Position numbers and translations under genes: made by a program. A stretch of 16,010 bases of DNA from DYJE01 sp964637565 (GTDB lineage Bacteria; Desulfobacterota; Desulfobacteria; Desulfobacterales; Desulfolunaceae): positions 1 through 16,010 of the forward strand of contig CAZWTY010000096.1 in NCBI GenBank assembly GCA_964637565.1. The letters are read 5' to 3'. Below the pieces are notes generated by a model. It made no database searches. It was not told where the DNA came from and saw only the letters and a program-made list of their open reading frames with translations. How positions within the stretch are numbered: position 1 is the stretch's first letter; every line of letters starts with the position of its first letter. This document shows positions 15,401-16,010 of the stretch, piece by piece.

Positions 15401-15908
15401 CTGGGACCTGTATTCGCTTTTTGGCAGGGGGGTGGAGAATAAAATCGCAGAGGCTTTCGGCCTTAGTTCGGAACAGCTTGTGGAACTGGAACGAGATATC
15501 CGGGAAGCGGTTTCAATCCGAGGACGTTCGGAGGACGATGAATCCGAAGACTCTCATGATGAGTCAAATGAGGATGATCAGGAACTGAATGTTGAACTCA
15601 TTTCTGAAACGCCCGAGGCAAAAGCCGTCGGACTTTTGATGTACTTTGTTGGTGTTACGTTCGGCCGCTGGGATGTTCGTATTGCCATTGATCCGTCTAT
15701 TGCTCCGAAATTGCCCGCCCCCTTTGACCCATTGCCGGTTTGTCCTCCCGGAATGTTGGTTGGTCCCGACGGTCTTCCAGCTCAGTCGGGTTGCGTCGTC
15801 AGCGAGGAATGGCTCCGTGCCCGACCGGACGCCAATACTCTGCCCAAGGAAGGAGCAATCGGGGAAGCGACTATTCCGGATAGTAAATACCCTGTTCAGG
15901 TATCATAG
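12420..15908 (+). CDS. pglX: PglX adenine-N6 methyltransferase, ended early by TAG
   Basis: A 1162-residue BREX methyltransferase that marks self DNA on adenine-N6 and gives the system its site specificity. An N-terminal helical part is followed by RNQFFTPRYVVEFL (about 237-250), the SAM-binding motif I DPACGSMHFG (from D328), a second nucleotide-fold segment NIHGIDIDPRAVQIAGLSL, and the catalytic motif IV NPPF (592-595). The C-terminal half is the target-recognition part, with an acidic linker near 1036-1056. AGGAGA upstream of the ATG serves as ribosome site. The frame ends at TAG 15906-15908 after KYPVQVS, where relatives continue with a Trp and then (D/N)GILVDDP. Exactly that continues here in the same frame (NGILVDDP), so the TAG replaces TGG and the C-terminus is probably lost. 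SAM and catalytic motifs remain, but activity of the shortened protein is uncertain. Confidence 0.9.
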   Translation: MAFDQTTRNRLARFVSETRSRLAEEFTRQLQNDYGLDPNSGDVTDLARLEHLDDARRETARLLRDTMEHYLASADTSTPAKAKKSRQDVLDRIVREQAFTILNRLCALRMAEARGLLIESIAKGYQSKGFQLYQRLAGTALGETGACYRLFIFSVFDEFAVDLPVLFDRFSPQGRLFPREAALLNVLQEINHPDIDPLWAEDETIGWIYQYFNQKAERDAMRKASRSPRNSREMAVRNQFFTPRYVVEFLTDNTLGRLWYEMTQGNTALKDFCHYLVCRPTEIFLAEGEQVPKQDKTVEGLSQEELLKQPVHIPHHKLKDPRDIKMLDPACGSMHFGLYAFDLFERIYDDAWDIEAQLGADGFVRTEGLKPLHESYSDKDAFLRDVPRLIIERNIHGIDIDPRAVQIAGLSLWLRAQKSWQTRNVKALERPQIQRSNIVCAEPMPGEADMLNEFTDQLQPRVLGQLVTMVFERMALAGEAGSLLKIEEEIKGAVAEAVQQWQKGPKPEQQLLFPGMEASQPKQQELRFDVTGITDKRFWEQAEDRILDALKKYAELAENGHATRRRLFAKDTARGFAFIDLCRNRYDAILMNPPFGASSRESKEYIDDRYPKSKGDVLANFIERTLQLSTSQGRVGAISSRTPFFLGSFDNLRTEVLGKDGHVRLLADLGDGVLEAMVETAIYVITKHRRGESESLFFRLLIDTEKGESLQELKEECLCGKVSSRAFVINPKHFEILRGNPYAYWVSKSTIETVGAHDCIEGNKAAIRVGMQTGDDFRFLRTLWEISPRLVSPSPSPPDNRQTVRQQCLMELSSDRAWVPFSKTETASPWYSPITLAAKWLANGYELRNFTNDAGKLRSALRSEQEYFKPGFSYMLRSTRLVPYLVPSGVMPTAGRAQIFPDKGEEYAVLGICASNVGSAVARFSGEMFARPKFQASMVQGLPACEFPQETLATIKDHVDAEVNKRRAVVQRYEPYQEFLLPAWIHSGEGGETAWDLYSLFGRGVENKIAEAFGLSSEQLVELERDIREAVSIRGRSEDDESEDSHDESNEDDQELNVELISETPEAKAVGLLMYFVGVTFGRWDVRIAIDPSIAPKLPAPFDPLPVCPPGMLVGPDGLPAQSGCVVSEEWLRARPDANTLPKEGAIGEATIPDSKYPVQVS

Positions 15909-16010
15909 AATGGGATTTTGGTAGATGACCCTGCCAATGCATGGGACATTGTGAGTCGACAGCAATTCCCGGTGAAACAGCCAGCCCATAAAAATCAGCC
16001 GGTTTCATGG
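15909..16010 (+). pseudogene. pglX: In-frame continuation of pglX after the TAG codon
   Basis: The 34 codons after the stop are open to the window edge. They begin NGILVDDP, which matches the segment after a conserved Trp in PglX proteins as I recall them. The next residues (ANAWDIVSRQQFPVK) are less familiar. There is no Shine-Dalgarno sequence or start codon suggesting a separate gene, so this is the cut-off C-terminal part of pglX. Confidence 0.65.

Noticed and set aside
15906..15908. TAG read as pyrrolysine
   Set aside because: The family residue at this place is Trp, not a methylamine methyltransferase active site, and nothing in the window points to pyrrolysine use; a nonsense change is simpler.

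Overview
The window looks like a defence and mobile-element island from a Gram-negative bacterium of moderate GC content. The gene flavour (BREX proteins, excisionase-type regulators, a Toprim primase-helicase) suggests a Desulfobacterota (deltaproteobacterial) sulfate reducer or relative. That placement is inference from protein character, not from a marker gene. All confident genes are on the + strand.

Positions 1-632 hold remains of toxin-antitoxin genes: the 3' half of a PIN-domain protein running off the window edge, and an mqsA-type antitoxin gene that has lost its central helix-turn-helix part but keeps its C-terminal end out of frame. Positions 633-1049 are an AT-rich, gene-free leader with a perfect palindrome and a possible promoter.

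Positions 1050-4106 are a small replication module of an integrated element: an AlpA/excisionase-like DNA-binding protein, a 722-residue Zn-finger/Toprim/RecA-fold primase-helicase, about 250 bp with 15 copies of GTTCAN in both orientations (an iteron-like candidate origin), a long hairpin, and a small unknown protein with a Cys-x-Cys motif. No integrase or attachment site is visible. A terminator follows, then an XRE antitoxin-like gene broken by a one-base deletion (4342-4722), ending at another terminator.

From 5035 to the window end there is one tightly packed operon: a strong sigma70-type promoter, an excisionase-family HTH protein, brxE, brxA, brxB, brxC, an ATPase, a small putative PD-(D/E)xK nuclease, and pglX. 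The presence of brxE before brxA-brxB-brxC, with pglX following, matches BREX type 6; pglZ, brxD and brxHI would be expected beyond the right edge.

The points most worth a second look are: (i) the ATPase/nuclease-like pair nested between brxC and pglX, a place where I recall the unrelated PARIS pair sitting in some other BREX loci; (ii) an in-frame TAG in pglX exactly where relatives have a conserved Trp, with the family's sequence resuming in the same frame; (iii) an intrinsic-terminator-like hairpin inside the last codons of brxE; and (iv) the iteron array behind the primase-helicase. Three genes in the window (mqsA, the XRE gene, pglX) carry lesions that can each be read precisely from the sequence.
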